From: Dactylorhiza incarnata
Lineage: Eukaryota; Streptophyta; Magnoliopsida; Asparagales; Orchidaceae
Length of the DNA stretch: 64,000 nt
Reading direction: 5' to 3'
Assembly: GCA_033032865.1 (NCBI GenBank)
Contig: JAWHQI010000304.1
Location: forward strand, 3,091,001 to 3,155,000
This document shows positions 10,187 through 21,094 of the stretch, one piece after another; positions within the stretch are counted from its first letter, which is position 1; each line of letters opens with the position of its first letter. The position numbers were made by a program, and so were the translations under genes. A model generated the notes under the pieces. It had not been told where the DNA came from, searched no databases, and saw nothing but the letters and a program-made list of their open reading frames with translations.

Positions 10187-11330
10187 GGGGTAGAACCTTT
10201 TTAGGCCATCACCGCTCCCGGTGTTCCCAAGTAGCTCCCCTTCATGATTCTATAGACGATATCCACCAGTCTCTAATGACTCGTGGACGATGAAGGGCCC
10301 TTCCCAACTTGGACTAAGCTTCCCGACGACGGTTGATCTTCCTGCTGCGTCCACCTTCTTTAAGACGAGGTCACCTGTTTGGAAGTGCTTGAGGCAGACG
10401 TGCTTGTCGAAATATTTCACCATTCATCTCTTGATCTCTTCCTGTCGATCTGAGGCTAAGTCTCGGAGCTCTTCGATGTAGTCGAGAGATAGCCTCCGAG
10501 CCTCTTCATTCTTCAGCCGTCATTCTTCATCTCCCTCCTCTGTCGCAACTACTCTTAGACTTCTGACTTCGAACTCCATAGGGATGAGAGCTTCAGAACC
10601 ATGTGAGATCTTGAAAGGAGTTTCTCCCGTGGCTGAATTAGGAGTGGTTCTCATAGCCCATAGGACCGAAGGGATCTGTTCTGCCCAATTCCCAGTTAGG
10701 TTCTCGACCTTCTTCTTCAGTAGATTGATGATCAGTTTGTTGGCGGCCTCCACTTGCTCGTTGCTCCGAGGATGGTGCACTGCGGCAAATCAAAAATTTA
10801 TACCTGGCTGCTTGCAGAAATCTTCCAGCTCCAAGCTGGAAAATTGGGGACCGTTCTCAGTGACGATGGCGAGAGGGATCCCGAACCTGCAAGTTATTTC
10901 TCCCCAGATGAAGTTCTTCACGACTTGAGAAGTGGTCTTGGCCAGAGCTTTGGCCTTGATCCACTTGGAGAAGTAGTCGATCATGACGAGAACGAACTTC
11001 CTCTAGCTGCTAGCCTGGAGAAAGTGGTCTATCAAATCCATTCCCCAGATGGCGAACGACCATGGGGCTGTGATATAACGAAGCTAACAGGTCGGCTGCA
11101 ACTAGAGAGGAGTGAAGAGCTGGCACTTCTGGCACCACTTGGAGAAAGCTTCGACATCCTTCCGGATGGTTGGCCAGAAGTAACCATGCCTCAGGACTCT
11201 TTGCTTTAAAGTACGAGTCCCCGAATGACTATCGCACTCTCCCGAGTGGATCTCCTCCCGACCTCGAGGTACTTCAGCTTTTGAAACACATCTAACCAAG
11301 GGGCCTGAGATGGTCTTACGATACAGCTCC
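10187..11330 (-). pseudogene. integrase core and C-terminal domain of element E
   Basis: From high to low coordinates come the HHCC-type zinc region ending KWCQKCQLFTPL, the catalytic core fragment (MIDYFSKWIKAKAL ... FGIPLAIVTENGPQFSS, where TENGPQF corresponds to the usual AD-containing motif), then HHPRSNEQVEAANK and SHGSEALIPMEF. The C-terminal domain reads KVDAAGRSTVVGKLSPSWEG and finishes LKRFYP near 10187. Integrase inserts element cDNA into the host genome. Stops and shifts at about 10785, 10990 and 10430 break it. Confidence 0.85.
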
Positions 11331-12055
11331 CCACCGTACAAAAGATAGTACACCGCCTTGTACCAAAACTTTCTTTGATCTCTGTCATCTGCCGGGAGTT
11401 GCCCGGTAGTCAGGAACACCGCGAACGGGTCCATCCAGGAAGGGCGCTGCTCGATCTCCATCATTTCCCCTTCTTCGATGGATGGTCGAAATAACTCGGT
11501 TATCGTTCCTCCGGCCCTCGGGCCGTACTTAGCCAAATGGTCCGTTGCCGAGTTCTCCTCCCTCAGTACGTGCTTGACGAACATGAATTGGAAGCCTCCA
11601 ATCAACCCTTTCACCTTAACAAGGTACTTTTGCAGGATGTCATCGCACACTTTGAACTCTCCTCGAATCTGCGATGCGACCACCATGGAATCTGTGAAAG
11701 CTCAAATATCTTGGATGCTTAGCTCTTTGGCGAGGCGCAAGCCCGCCACTATTGCCTCATACTCTGCTTAATTGTTTGTGACGGGGAAGAGGATCTTGAC
11801 TGCTTGCTCGATCCTAGCTCCCTGTGGGCTGACAAGCACGATGCCTACTCCCACGGAGCTTTTGCCCGAAGCTCCGTTCACGAACATCTTCCAGGAAATC
11901 AGATTAGAAGGTGCCTCACATGGATCTGCTTCTCCCGAGAAGTCAGCTAAGAAGACTTCCACCGCCTGTGCTTTAATCGCCACCCGGGGAGAGAAGGAAA
12001 TGTCGAACTCACTGAGTTCTAACGACCATTTCTCCAGCCTTCTTGAATGATCCAC
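11331..12055 (-). pseudogene. RNase H domains of element E
   Basis: The first part (MDHSRRLEKWSLELSEFDI ... AVEVFLADFSGE) is the end of the RT-linked RNase H. It is followed by an archaeal-type RNase H: FVNGASGKSSVGVGIVLVS, then a block ending FPVTNN, then VASQIRGEF and LREENSATDHLAKYG. A second RNase H of this type is a hallmark of Tat elements. A TAA/TTA stop near 11767 and one near 11700 interrupt it. The region joins the integrase zinc region downstream. Confidence 0.8.
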
Positions 12056-13304
12056 TCCTTCCAGGATACTTCGAAGGGGATGATCGGTGATGAATCAGAT
12101 GGGGTGAGATTGAAAATAAGGTCGGAGCTTCCGCGACGACACCGCCAAGGTGAAGGCAAGCTTCTCTAGGATGGGATACCGCAACTCCGCCTTCTTTAGC
12201 ACCCGGCTAACGTAATTGATGGGTAGTTGCTTTCTTCCTTCTTCTTTGACGAGCACCGAGCCCACTGCTTCCACTCCTACTCCTAGGTAAAGGAGTAGGT
12301 CTTCACCTTCTTTCGGGCCTTGGAGGAGAGGTGTCTAGGTTAGTTACTGCTTTAACCGCTCGAACGCCTTTTCGCACTTTTAAGACCACTCGAAGTCGAC
12401 GTTCTTTCTGAGCGTCTTGAAGAACGGAGAGCACTTCTCCCCCGCCTTTGACAGGAAGAGGCTATGACCATCCAACCTTCTGGTCAACCTCTAGACTTCT
12501 TGAGTATTCTTTGGCGAGGTCATCTCCAGGATAGCCTTAACCTTATCAGGGTTAGGCTCTACTCCTTCCGGGGTGAGGAGATGTCCCAAGAACTTTCCTC
12601 TCCCTGCCCCGAACACGCACTTTATAGGATTGAGCCTCATCTTGAACTTTCTAAGCGTCGCGAAGATCTCCACCAGGTCGTTAACATGCTCATGGACGCT
12701 CTTGCTTTTGACCAAGAGGTCGTCCACGTACACTTCCAGGTTCCTCCCCTTTTGCTCTTTGAAAACATGATCCATCATCCGCTGATAAGTAGCACCTGCA
12801 TTTTTTTAACCCGAAGGGCAACATCTTGTAGATGCAGCAGTCATCACTAGTGATGAAGGAAACATCACGACAATCGGCGGGATGCATCCAAATCTGGTGG
12901 TATCCTGAAAACGCATCAAGAAAGCTCATCACGGAAAAACTGATGGCTAAATCAACCAGCACGTCGATTCGAGGCAAGGGATAACAATCCTTCGGGCAAG
13001 CTTTATTTAGAAGGGAAAAGTCGATACACATGCGTCATTTACCCCCACCCTTCTTTACCATTACAACATTGGAGACCCAGCCTGGATACTGGATCTCTGT
13101 CATAAAGTCTGCCTCAAGCAGCTTCCCCACTTCCTCCCTGATAGGTCCGGCCAGCAAAACGACACTTGACCTCTTCTTCTGCCGGATGGGCTTGACCGCG
13201 GGGTCCAGATTAAGGCGATGGCAAGCAACCTCTGCGTCAATCCCGGGTATTTCGGCGACGCTACAGGCGAAGATGTCGACATTCTCTTGCAGACATGCCT
13301 CCAT
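12056..13304 (-). pseudogene. reverse transcriptase of element E
   Basis: The N-terminal part reads KRSSVVLLAGPIREEVGKLL and YPGWVSNVVMVKKGGGK. The palm follows with MCIDFSLLNKACPKDCYPLP and LDAFSGYHQIWMHPAD, then the catalytic YVDDLLVKS motif at about 12725-12735 and the KCVFG.. GKFLGHLLTPEG block. These are Ty3-gypsy RT motifs in the normal order. Frame changes near 13032, 12790 and 12480 break the frame. Confidence 0.85.
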
Positions 13305-13316
13305 CTCGATCTTTTC

Positions 13317-14192
13317 TTAGGTCTTCAGAGACCCTCCTATCTTCAGCAGCCCATGTACTCTAACCTCGGAGAGTACCTTAATCTCCTCCACCTCATCTAC
13401 GACTTCCATCTTAGCCATCCCTTCCAGCACCTTCTCCATCTCCTCAGCGTCCGCCATCCAGCTGATGGTGCTGACTGGGCTGAGATAACACTCATGAGCG
13501 GCTCTTGGATCGCGCTTGATCCTCATATGAACCTCATATTGGCAGTACTTCAAACACTGATGGTAGGAGGACGGGACGGCCTTGAAGAAATTGATGAGCG
13601 GCCTCCCAAAGATCGATTTATAGCAGCTCGGGGCGTCGACGATGACGAATCGACACTTGATGGAGGTGTCGCTGAGTGTTACTAGCAGACACAATCCTCC
13701 CTCCACCTCTTTCCTCTCTCCTGTGAAGCCAAAAATGCGACCATCTGAAGTTGTGACCCTTCATGGCTCGACTCTCAACCCATCGAACGTCTTTTTGAAG
13801 ATAACGTTTACATAGATTCCGTTATCTACTAAGATCCTATCGACGGTGAAGTCCTCCGTGAACGCTTGAATTACGAGGGCACCATGAAATGGATTCTCAT
13901 TCCCTAACATGTCCTCCTCTGAAAAAGTGATCTCCTGCAATGGGGGTGGTGCCTGCGAGGTCGAGGTGACACTTAGACGATAGATATGATGGAGGATTCC
14001 CTTGCGGGAGGCTCCGAGCACTGCTCCTCCGTGAATCACTCTCACTGCGGCTCTTCCTACTCCGCCTCTTGCTCCCTGAATGACTTCTCCTCGACCTCCC
14101 TGGTCTATTCGGTCTTCATTCCTCCTTCTAGCGACAGCTTGCATTGCCTGCGGCTCGACAGGCGCTTCCAACCTCCTAGGCTCCGCTCCCAC
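13317..14192 (-). pseudogene. protease and linker of element E
   Basis: The aspartic protease appears as NPFHGALVIQAFTEDF followed by RILVDNGIYVNVIF, with DNG in place of the usual DTG/DSG, then FVIVDAPSCYKSIFGRPLIN. A Glu-rich linker (EEMEKVLEGMAKMEVV) leads into RT. Frame breaks lie at about 13707-13760. The same region of D reads CNG instead of DNG. Confidence 0.75.
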
Positions 14193-14271
14193 TTCTCCAG
14201 CGACTAGCCTCCTCCTGGAGCTCCCAAAAATCTGGGCAGACCATTATCCCGTGCCCCTCTACCTGATGGAG

Positions 14272-14578
14272 CTAACAATAGAGGGGAACCTCCTCTGCCT
14301 GCGGCCTTCTTCGCTGGTTCCTTCGGGGTGGCCTATTACCCTGCCGAGCAACAACCATCGCTTCCTCGCGTCCTCTCTCCTGACGCATCTCCTGCTGTTT
14401 GAAGTACCTCCTCTTTTGGGAGACTCTTCTTCCCAGACCTTGACGATGGGGCCGACCCAATGGCCTCCACAGCGACCTATTAACAGGGACCTGATAGCGC
14501 TTTTCCTCCTCCCGACGCTCTACAGCCGCTCTGGGTCATCTCTCCTCTTGCCTCCTCGGCTCTTCCCTCGTGTGATTT
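14272..14578 (-). pseudogene. gag C-terminal part of element E
   Basis: An Arg-rich nucleocapsid-like tail (KRRYFKQQEMRQERGREEA, then QGNRPPRRNQRRRPQ) follows the LTR insertion. It corresponds to the RNRRNSRRRNRDR region of D gag. No CCHC knuckle is seen. It is the continuation of 15929-16345. Confidence 0.65.
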
Positions 14579-15928
14579 GTTGGAGCTTGTGTTCTACATC
14601 TCTTAGTTTGAGAATAACAAATCACACTATGTATTTGATCTTTCTTGTGTTTATAGTGTGTAGGTACTATAGGTACATATCCCTATGAATTGGATGTTGT
14701 TTTGTGACAATTCTCTGAAAAGAGAGTTAACGCCCCGCGTTAGAAGTTAACGCCCCGCGTTAGAAGTTAACGCCCCGCGTTAGAAGTTAACGCCCCGCGT
14801 TAGAAGTTAACGCCCCGCGTTAGAAGTTAACGCCCCGCGTTAGAAGTTAACGCCCCGCGTTAGAAGTTAACGCCCCGCGTTAGAAGTTAACGCCCCGCGT
14901 TAGAAGTTAACGCCCCACGTTAGAAGTTAACGCCCCACGTGAACTTATCGTCGAGAAGGGAATGACGTGGAGAAGAAATAGCGTCGAGAAGCCAGCGACA
15001 ACGCCAGCGTTGGAGCTAACGCACGCGTTGAGTCCATGATCTACCACGATCTCGACGGTTGCACGATCTCAGCCACGACCGTACACAATCACTAACGCTG
15101 GCGTTAACTTCTTAACGTCAGGCATTAGCTCCCGTGCCTATTTAAAGAGCGGATTTCGTTGTTCAAATGTTGATCTGAAGCCTTCATTCAAAACTTCTGA
15201 CAGAGCATTTCATCCCCGAATTCAGAGAGCACTCTTAACATCATCATTGAGGAACAAGAGTGAGAAGGAGATTTCCAATGGTCAAATTTGAAGAAGGACG
15301 CTCGCTTCAACTCCGACGATGATCATTGCGTGTCTTCAACATCTCCTTTAGAGCACTTCATTATATGGAGTTTTTATTCTGAATTTATTTTTATCTTTTC
15401 ATTATTTTCTTGTAATGGTAGTGAATTCGTCGTCTTGCGTGTGACGACTAGGCCGGGTTCGGTTTAGGGGAAATTCGCCGCATTGTGCGTAACGACTAGG
15501 TCAAGGGTAGATCTAGGGGTGGCTAGAGGCCTTATCTGGGGAAAGATAGACTATAGCCAACCGGTCTTTGGGAGAAAAACTGGTGAATGAACAAAAAATG
15601 ATTTTTACATTGTCACCTTTAATTTCAAGCGTTATTGAAATTTTATCTTTGTAATTCTCTTTGAAATATAATATTCATTTTCATTATCTCTGATTTTCTG
15701 GAATTGTATTTCATTAAGTTTTCATATGTTAAATCACTTTAACATAATTCTGTGAAGCCTAATTTTCTGGAGAGCTAACACTCATTGTTAACTCTTAACT
15801 CCGGCGTTAACAACAATGATAAAAAAAGTTTCGTTTTTCTATAAATCTCTCAGTTTTACTCTAAAATTCGTAAACCCCTTATTCACCCCCCCCCCCCCCC
15901 CCCTCTAAGGGTGCCATAAAATCCAGCA
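14579..15928 (+). mobile_element. SIRE/Maximus-like solo LTR in E gag
   Basis: It begins TGTTGGAGCTTGTG and ends ATTCACCCCC..CTCTAAGGG...ATCCAGCA. The ATTCACCCCYCTCTA motif near the end is shared with the other such LTR (50850-50903). It interrupts the E gag frame, which resumes on the other side. A TATA-like box CTATTTAAAG is at 15138-15147. A 20-bp array lies upstream of it. I could not find a convincing 5-bp duplication (GATTT left, GGATC right), so the exact ends are provisional. Confidence 0.65.
14726..14945. repeat. 20-bp tandem array, 11 units
   Basis: The unit is GTTAACGCCCCGCGTTAGAA. The first nine or so units are identical; the last two carry A for G in CGCG, and the final unit diverges at its end. 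Each unit contains the inverted pair AACGC/GCGTT. Further AACGC/GCGTT palindromes are scattered at 15000-15110 and 15800. Confidence 0.95.
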
Positions 15929-16345
15929 GGATCTTCTCTCCTCCTCTCTTCTGGCCTCTTCCTCTCCTGCCTTTGGGGCTCCTCCTTCTTCCTAGGCACG
16001 GGGACCTTCTCCTCTTCTTCCTCCTCCCTGATCAGCTTGGTGAGCTTGGCCAGGAAGCCGCGATTCGAAGCCTCCCCCTGAACGAACTTATTGGCCCTTT
16101 CGATAAGCTCCATGGGAGGATCCCGACTGATTTCTAGCTTGAAGAGGCCTTCCATCAGGCCGAACGTTAGAGCAAGTTGTAGGGTGAAGTCACCCACCTC
16201 CTGGATGTCCAACACTTCTTCTTGGAAGCGGTCGATGTAGCTCCCTAACGTCTCCCACGCTTCTTGCACCAGATAGAAGAGGTTTTCCTCCTAACTCCCC
16301 ATTAATGGAGTGGGGGTCATGATCCGGCTATTTGCAGCCTGGAAT
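15929..16345 (-). pseudogene. gag N-terminal/middle part of element E
   Basis: QEAWETLGSYIDRFQEEVLDI followed by LALTFGLMEGLFK is the retrotransposon gag core. It leads into a highly charged segment (IREEEEEEKVPVPRKKEE). The homologous D gag shows FIQGDASNCGFLAKLTKL where E has FVQGEASNRGFLAKLTKL. The frame ends against the LTR insertion. Upstream of 16345 the homology stops, so the start codon is missing. Confidence 0.8.
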
Positions 16346-17002
16346 TCCTATATAATGTGGGTAACCCATCAACGACATTAGATTAAGAAAGTAGGTGACA
16401 GTTCCTCGACCACGATAATGCTACGTCGCACGACAACACTGGTGGAGTGTGTGCTGTGTCCACAATGCTTAATGCTGAAACAACTTAGAAGCACTTTGAT
16501 TTGCAATATTTCAAAAAAAAATATATATATAATACAGAAAATTATTTATCCCTTTCAAAAAAAAATTATAATATTGGACGGCCACTCGGCCAGTCAATTT
16601 TATCCCTTTCAAAAAAAATTATTTATTTATTTTTTATTTATAATGAAAACTATATTCAACTTAGATATCGATCATTGCTACAAATGTCTAGCTTTTCCAT
16701 CACAATTAGAATATAAAATACAGAAAAAAATATTAAGTGGCTATTTCGAATTTTTATTAAACTGTTTTAATTAATAAATCTTTTAATTATTTAAATTGGA
16801 AAATATTATTAAGAAAATAGCTAGTAGTGTGTATGGAATATTTACGGAGGAGTGGGCACGTGCAATGCAATTGAATAATGCGTCAAAGGAAGTGACGAGG
16901 ATGATGGTGTTAACCAAGACAAGCTAGCCACGTCAATGAAGAAAATAAGAAGATAGAGAAATACTTGAATATGCAAAAATGATTTATATGATTTATTTTC
17001 AT
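16346..17002. other. AT-rich intergenic stretch
   Basis: I see no gene. It contains A/T runs and a short direct repeat TATCCCTTTCAAAAAAAA (16548, 16598). Nothing else can be supported. Confidence 0.5.
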
Positions 17003-17005
17003 TTA

Positions 17006-17158
17006 GGCTCCGTTTGGGAGGACTTATTTTCATCGGTCAAGCGGTTACGACCGCATGAGCCGGACCTTAATATTGTTCTCCCAAACGGAGAACAATATAT
17101 ATTGCTCATGCGGTCGTAACCGCTTGACCGGTGAAAATAAGTCCTCCCAAACGGAGCC
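17006..17158. mobile_element. Tourist-like foldback MITE
   Basis: This is a near-perfect palindrome of 153 bp. GGCTCCGTTTGGGAGGACTT at the left is matched by its complement at the right, and the arms stay paired through TCAAGCGGTTACGACCGCAT. It is flanked by TTA on both sides (17003-17005 and 17159-17161). A TTA duplication with GGCTCCGTTTGG termini fits the PIF/Harbinger-derived Tourist class. It has no coding capacity. Confidence 0.9.
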
Positions 17159-17161
17159 TTA

Positions 17162-17712
17162 ATATTGTTCTCTCTCGATCAACGCTCGATGAGTTCGGTT
17201 AGTTTAGCTCGAGAGTTAACAAAATGCACATACAGTCAAAATCGAGTTTATATCAAGAGTTTTTACGTGAAAATCTGGAAAGGAAAATAATCAAGTGGCG
17301 GACCCGGCTCATGAAATCTACTAGTAACCGCAACAGGGGTGCGCACCAAATAGCTAGCGGAGCATCTTTTGTAGAGGCGTAGAGCGGAGCACCTTCTAAA
17401 AACGGAGGGGGGGCCTTTTGCAACAAAAAAATTGTGGCTAATTTACCAACAAAAAATTTTATTGCTATTTTTTTGTAGACACTCGTAAAAAATTATTTAC
17501 CTAGTTAAATTTGATGTTAATTAGCAAGGAATTATCTAATTTTTTTTGCTGAATGAGATTTTTCTTATAGTGTCTTTTGAATAGTGGAGAGAGAGAGAGA
17601 GAGTGGGCACTACAAAGCAGAGCTCGGGAGCGTGCACATTTTACGTTTTTCTCTCTCTTAAGATTAGTAAAACAACTATATTTAAAAGGGGTGATAAGTC
17701 TAAAATATAGTG
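17162..17712. other. intergenic stretch, no gene
   Basis: I see no gene or recognisable element. A GA microsatellite lies at 17586-17600. The copia element A is inserted at its right end. Confidence 0.5.
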
Positions 17713-17717
17713 TAAAA

Positions 17718-18848
17718 TGTTGGGAATGCGAGCTAACACTCCCGATCAGAGCACATGTTGCAATTTTGCGCGAGCATCTGTGCGACCGCGTTGAGCGGGT
17801 ATTCCAAGCAAAAACAAAAGCAATGCAACACACAGAAAAATAAACACAGAAAATTTTAACGTGGAAAACCCAATTGGGTGAAAAACCACAGGACGATCGG
17901 AGTCCAACCCGGAAAGCCTCCACTAAAAATATGTGATAAATCACACTCACGATTACAGGCTTTCTCACCGATCCACAAAGGATCTCCACTCTACCACCAC
18001 AACAACAATCCACAAAGCATGTACACAACCTTTCTCTTCCAACAAACACACACAAGCACAATGTTTGAAAAAGAAATACAAGAGGGGTGAGAAGTCGTTA
18101 CCCGGACGGATTGGATAATCCGTCCCAACGTCAAGATGACGTTCTCCAACCACGAAGATGGATGGCTAAGTGCAGCCCCTTCCAACTCCGCTTTCAACCT
18201 CCAAGCCACGAACAACCGGCTACGATTAGCCCCTTCCAAACCTCAACAGAAGGCAACCCCCCTACAACACCTTCAACACAAGAGGTGGCTGCGGCTTCTT
18301 CTCCAAATCGGCTGGATACCCTCTCCAAAACAAGTAGCCGGCCGGATCTCTTCCAACAAAGGGCACAAGAACACTTTCCTTCAACAAGGCGCCAGATCCT
18401 CTCCTTCAACAAAGGGGGCAGAATCTCTCCCTTGCTCCAAGGTCGGCGGCGAGATCTTCTGCTCCAGGCGGCCGGATCTCCACACCAACAGGCGGCGGCC
18501 GGAACTCCTCCAACATAGGATACGGCGGCCCTCGTACTCCTTCCTTCAGGCGGCGGCTACAACAAAGGTCCAGGCGACAGTTCTCCAAATCGAGAGAGAG
18601 AGAGAGATCGGAGTTTGCTTGGGGGGAGCGGCAGTTCTCTTTTTACGGGAATAAAGGACCGAGTGAGAGAGAGAGGTTGGATTAGGGTTGATTTTATTTT
18701 ATATATAAATAAATATTTCTCTCCAAGGCTGCCCCCACTAGGATAAACGCAGACCACCATTAATTAAATGTGCCAATTTGAAATCACGAGCCGCGCCCGG
18801 CGCGCGCCCGATGACTTTTACCGCCTCGGATGGGAACCACACCCAACA
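17718..18848 (-). repeat. 3' LTR of copia A
   Basis: 1131 bp, TGTTGGGT... on the minus strand to ...CATTCCCAACA. Its last 315 bp (18534-18848) match the 5' LTR remnant at 22808-23121 nearly base for base. It includes a GA run near 18594-18606. Confidence 0.9.
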
Positions 18849-18861
18849 AATCTCCCCCTTC
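18849..18861 (-). promoter_or_regulatory. polypurine tract of copia A
   Basis: On the minus strand AAGGGGGAGATT directly precedes the LTR start TGTTGGG. It overlaps the end of the pol frame, whose stop is within a few bases. This is the plus-strand DNA priming site. Confidence 0.85.
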
Positions 18862-21094
18862 ACATCGAGGAGGAAGAAACCGCCATCCCGACGATTCTAA
18901 CACAATGCTCAAACTTCCCTCTGGGCACGGTCTTGGTCAGCATGTCTGCCCCATTATCATCAGTGTGCACCTTCTGAAGATCAAGCTCCTTCTGCTCTAG
19001 GACATCTCGTATCCAATGATACCGAGTGTCGATGTGCTTCGACCTCGAGTGAAACGTGGGGTTCTTCCCCAAATGGATAGCGCTCTGACTGTCACACAGG
19101 AGTGTGTATCGGTCCTGAGTGAAACCAAGCTCTTTGATGAACCTCTTCATCCAAAGCAGCTCCTTCCCAGCCTCAGTGACCGCAATGAACTCCGCCTCCG
19201 TGGTAGACAGTGCAACGCACTTCTGTAGTCTCGACGCCCACGAGACAGCTCCCCCTGCAAACAGAATCAAGTACCCGGACGTCGACCTCCTGGAATCCAA
19301 ATCTCCAGCCATGTCCGCATCAGTGTAGCCCAACGACTCTGGCTCACTGTCTCCAAATCTCAGCATCAAGTCGGACGTCCCCTGCAGGTATCTCAGAATC
19401 CACTTCACCGCGCTCCAATGCTCTCTCCCAGGATTGGAGAGAAATCTACTAACGGTCCCAACGACATGCGCAATGTCTGGACGAGTGCACACCATCGCAT
19501 ACATAAGGCTCCCAACAGCAGATGCATACGGAACCTTCTGCATCTCCTCTATCTCCTCTGGTGTGCTGGGGCACTGATCTGCAGTAAGCCTGAAGTGAGC
19601 TGCAAGAGGCACGCTCACCTTCTTCGCCTGGTCCATATCAAATCTCTGTAGCACCTTGCGGATATATCGCTCCTGTGATAACCAAAGCAATCTGGTTTCC
19701 CTGTCCCTGCGAATGTGCATCCCCAGAATGGTCTTCGCAGCACCCAGATCCTTCATCTCAAAGGTGGAACCCAACTGCCGCTTCAACTCAGCAAAGCGCG
19801 CAGTGTTCCTCCCGACGATTAGCATATCGTCCACGTACAACAATAGGATAATGAAATCCTCCGGAGCGCACTGCTTGATGAACACGCAGTGGTCAAGGGT
19901 GGTCCTCCTGAAGTCGATCTCCCCCATGAAAGAATCAAACTTCTTATACCATTGCCGCGGGGCCTGCTTCAGGCCATATAAACTCTTCTGCAAGCGGCAC
20001 ACCAGACCTTCCTTCCCTCTAACACTGAAGCCCTCAGGCTGCTCCATGTATAGCTCCTCCTCAAGATCGCCATGCAGAAAGGCGGTCTTGACATCCATCT
20101 GCTCTATCTCCAAATCAAGCCTCACAGCGAGGCCAAGGACAACACGAATAGATGACATCTTCACCACTGGTGAGAAGATCTCATCAAAGTCAACGCTCCG
20201 TCGCTGTCCAAAACCTTTCACCACCAGCCTGGCCTTGTATCTGGGAGGTGTGGAGGAATCTCCCTGCTTCACCCTGAAAATCCACTGATTCTTCAAGGCC
20301 TTCTTGCCCTTAGGCAATCTCACCAGGTCATACGTGTGGTTCTTCTGCAGCGACTGCATATCCTCCTGTATAGCAGCCATCCACTGGCGCTTCTCAGCAC
20401 TCTCCATAGCCTCGTCATAGCTCTCAGGCTCCCCCGCATCAGTCAGCAGTATAAACTCTGGTGCAGAATATCTGGCGGACGGGTGCCTGGCACGATCTGA
20501 TCTCCGCAAAGCAGGCTCAGGGGCCGGTGCAGGCACATCATCAGTAATGTCCTCAGCAACTCCTGGTTCACCATCAGTGGTGATATCATGATCTGGAAGG
20601 GTATCAGTACCCTGTGCTGGCTCAGGCTCAGTAGCCTCCTCAGTATCATCAGCTCCAACCATATGTGACTCTGCAGCAGCACGAGAGTCAACCTCCAACT
20701 CAACAGTCCCCTCAGGATCACCAACAGTCTGATCCTCACAGAACACAGCATCCCGGCTACGTACAAGCTTCTTCTCAACTGGATCAAAGAACCTGTACCC
20801 AAACTCTCCACTGTAGCCGTACCCCAAGAAAATACACTGCCGGGTCTTCGAATCCAACTTCGATCTCTCGTCCCTAGGGACGTGCACAAAGGCTTTGTAG
20901 CCAAATACCCGCAAGTGACTATAAGAGGGGTCTTTCCCGTACCAGACCCTATCTGGGACATCCTCCTGCAAAGCTGAACTCGGTGAGAGGTTGATGACAT
21001 GCACTGCAGTAAGAAGAGCCTCGCCCCAAAACATCCCTGGCAGCTTCGACTCAGATAGCATGCACCGAATCCTCTCCATCAGTGTCCTGTTCAT
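18860..21094 (-). CDS. copia A pol, integrase C-terminus to RNase H
   Basis: 744 codons open without a stop. The order is the integrase end (MFWGEALLTAVHVINLSPS, GYKAFVHVPRDERSKLD, CIFLGY), an acidic/Thr-Pro linker, and RT with LVVKGFGQRRSVDFDEIFSP, DVKTAFLHGDLEEELYMEQP, SLYGLKQAPRQWY and catalytic YVDDMLIVG. RNase H follows with GYTDADMAGDLDSRRSTSGY, CVALSTTEAEFIAV, DSQSAIHLGKNP, SKHIDTRYHWIRD and DMLTK. The real frame continues upstream past two stops. RT copies element RNA into DNA, and RNase H removes the RNA strand. The RT-RNase H part looks intact, but the whole protein cannot be made because of the upstream damage. Confidence 0.9.
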   Translation of the reverse strand: MNRTLMERIRCMLSESKLPGMFWGEALLTAVHVINLSPSSALQEDVPDRVWYGKDPSYSHLRVFGYKAFVHVPRDERSKLDSKTRQCIFLGYGYSGEFGYRFFDPVEKKLVRSRDAVFCEDQTVGDPEGTVELEVDSRAAAESHMVGADDTEEATEPEPAQGTDTLPDHDITTDGEPGVAEDITDDVPAPAPEPALRRSDRARHPSARYSAPEFILLTDAGEPESYDEAMESAEKRQWMAAIQEDMQSLQKNHTYDLVRLPKGKKALKNQWIFRVKQGDSSTPPRYKARLVVKGFGQRRSVDFDEIFSPVVKMSSIRVVLGLAVRLDLEIEQMDVKTAFLHGDLEEELYMEQPEGFSVRGKEGLVCRLQKSLYGLKQAPRQWYKKFDSFMGEIDFRRTTLDHCVFIKQCAPEDFIILLLYVDDMLIVGRNTARFAELKRQLGSTFEMKDLGAAKTILGMHIRRDRETRLLWLSQERYIRKVLQRFDMDQAKKVSVPLAAHFRLTADQCPSTPEEIEEMQKVPYASAVGSLMYAMVCTRPDIAHVVGTVSRFLSNPGREHWSAVKWILRYLQGTSDLMLRFGDSEPESLGYTDADMAGDLDSRRSTSGYLILFAGGAVSWASRLQKCVALSTTEAEFIAVTEAGKELLWMKRFIKELGFTQDRYTLLCDSQSAIHLGKNPTFHSRSKHIDTRYHWIRDVLEQKELDLQKVHTDDNGADMLTKTVPRGKFEHCVRIVGMAVSSSSM

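Larger units (their letters stand above)
7925..16345 (-). mobile_element. Tat-like Ty3-gypsy copy E, truncated at both ends
   Basis: On the minus strand the order is gag, protease, RT, archaeal-type RNase H and integrase (16345 down to 10187), followed by a 3' region that holds an antisense ORF on the plus strand (7940-9035). This order and the extra antisense ORF between pol and the 3' LTR are known from the Tat lineage of plant Ty3-gypsy elements. No LTR is found on either side. The upper end stops inside gag and the lower end inside the antisense gene. gag is split by an LTR insertion at 14579-15928. Many stops and frameshifts show it is dead. Confidence 0.85.

Noticed and set aside
14726..14945. 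Regular 20-bp repeats resembling a CRISPR array
   Set aside because: The units are directly adjacent with no spacers, and the setting is a plant LTR.
18087..18654. Open frames of 143 and 172 codons
   Set aside because: They lie inside the 3' LTR of copia A and overlap in different frames with low-complexity content.
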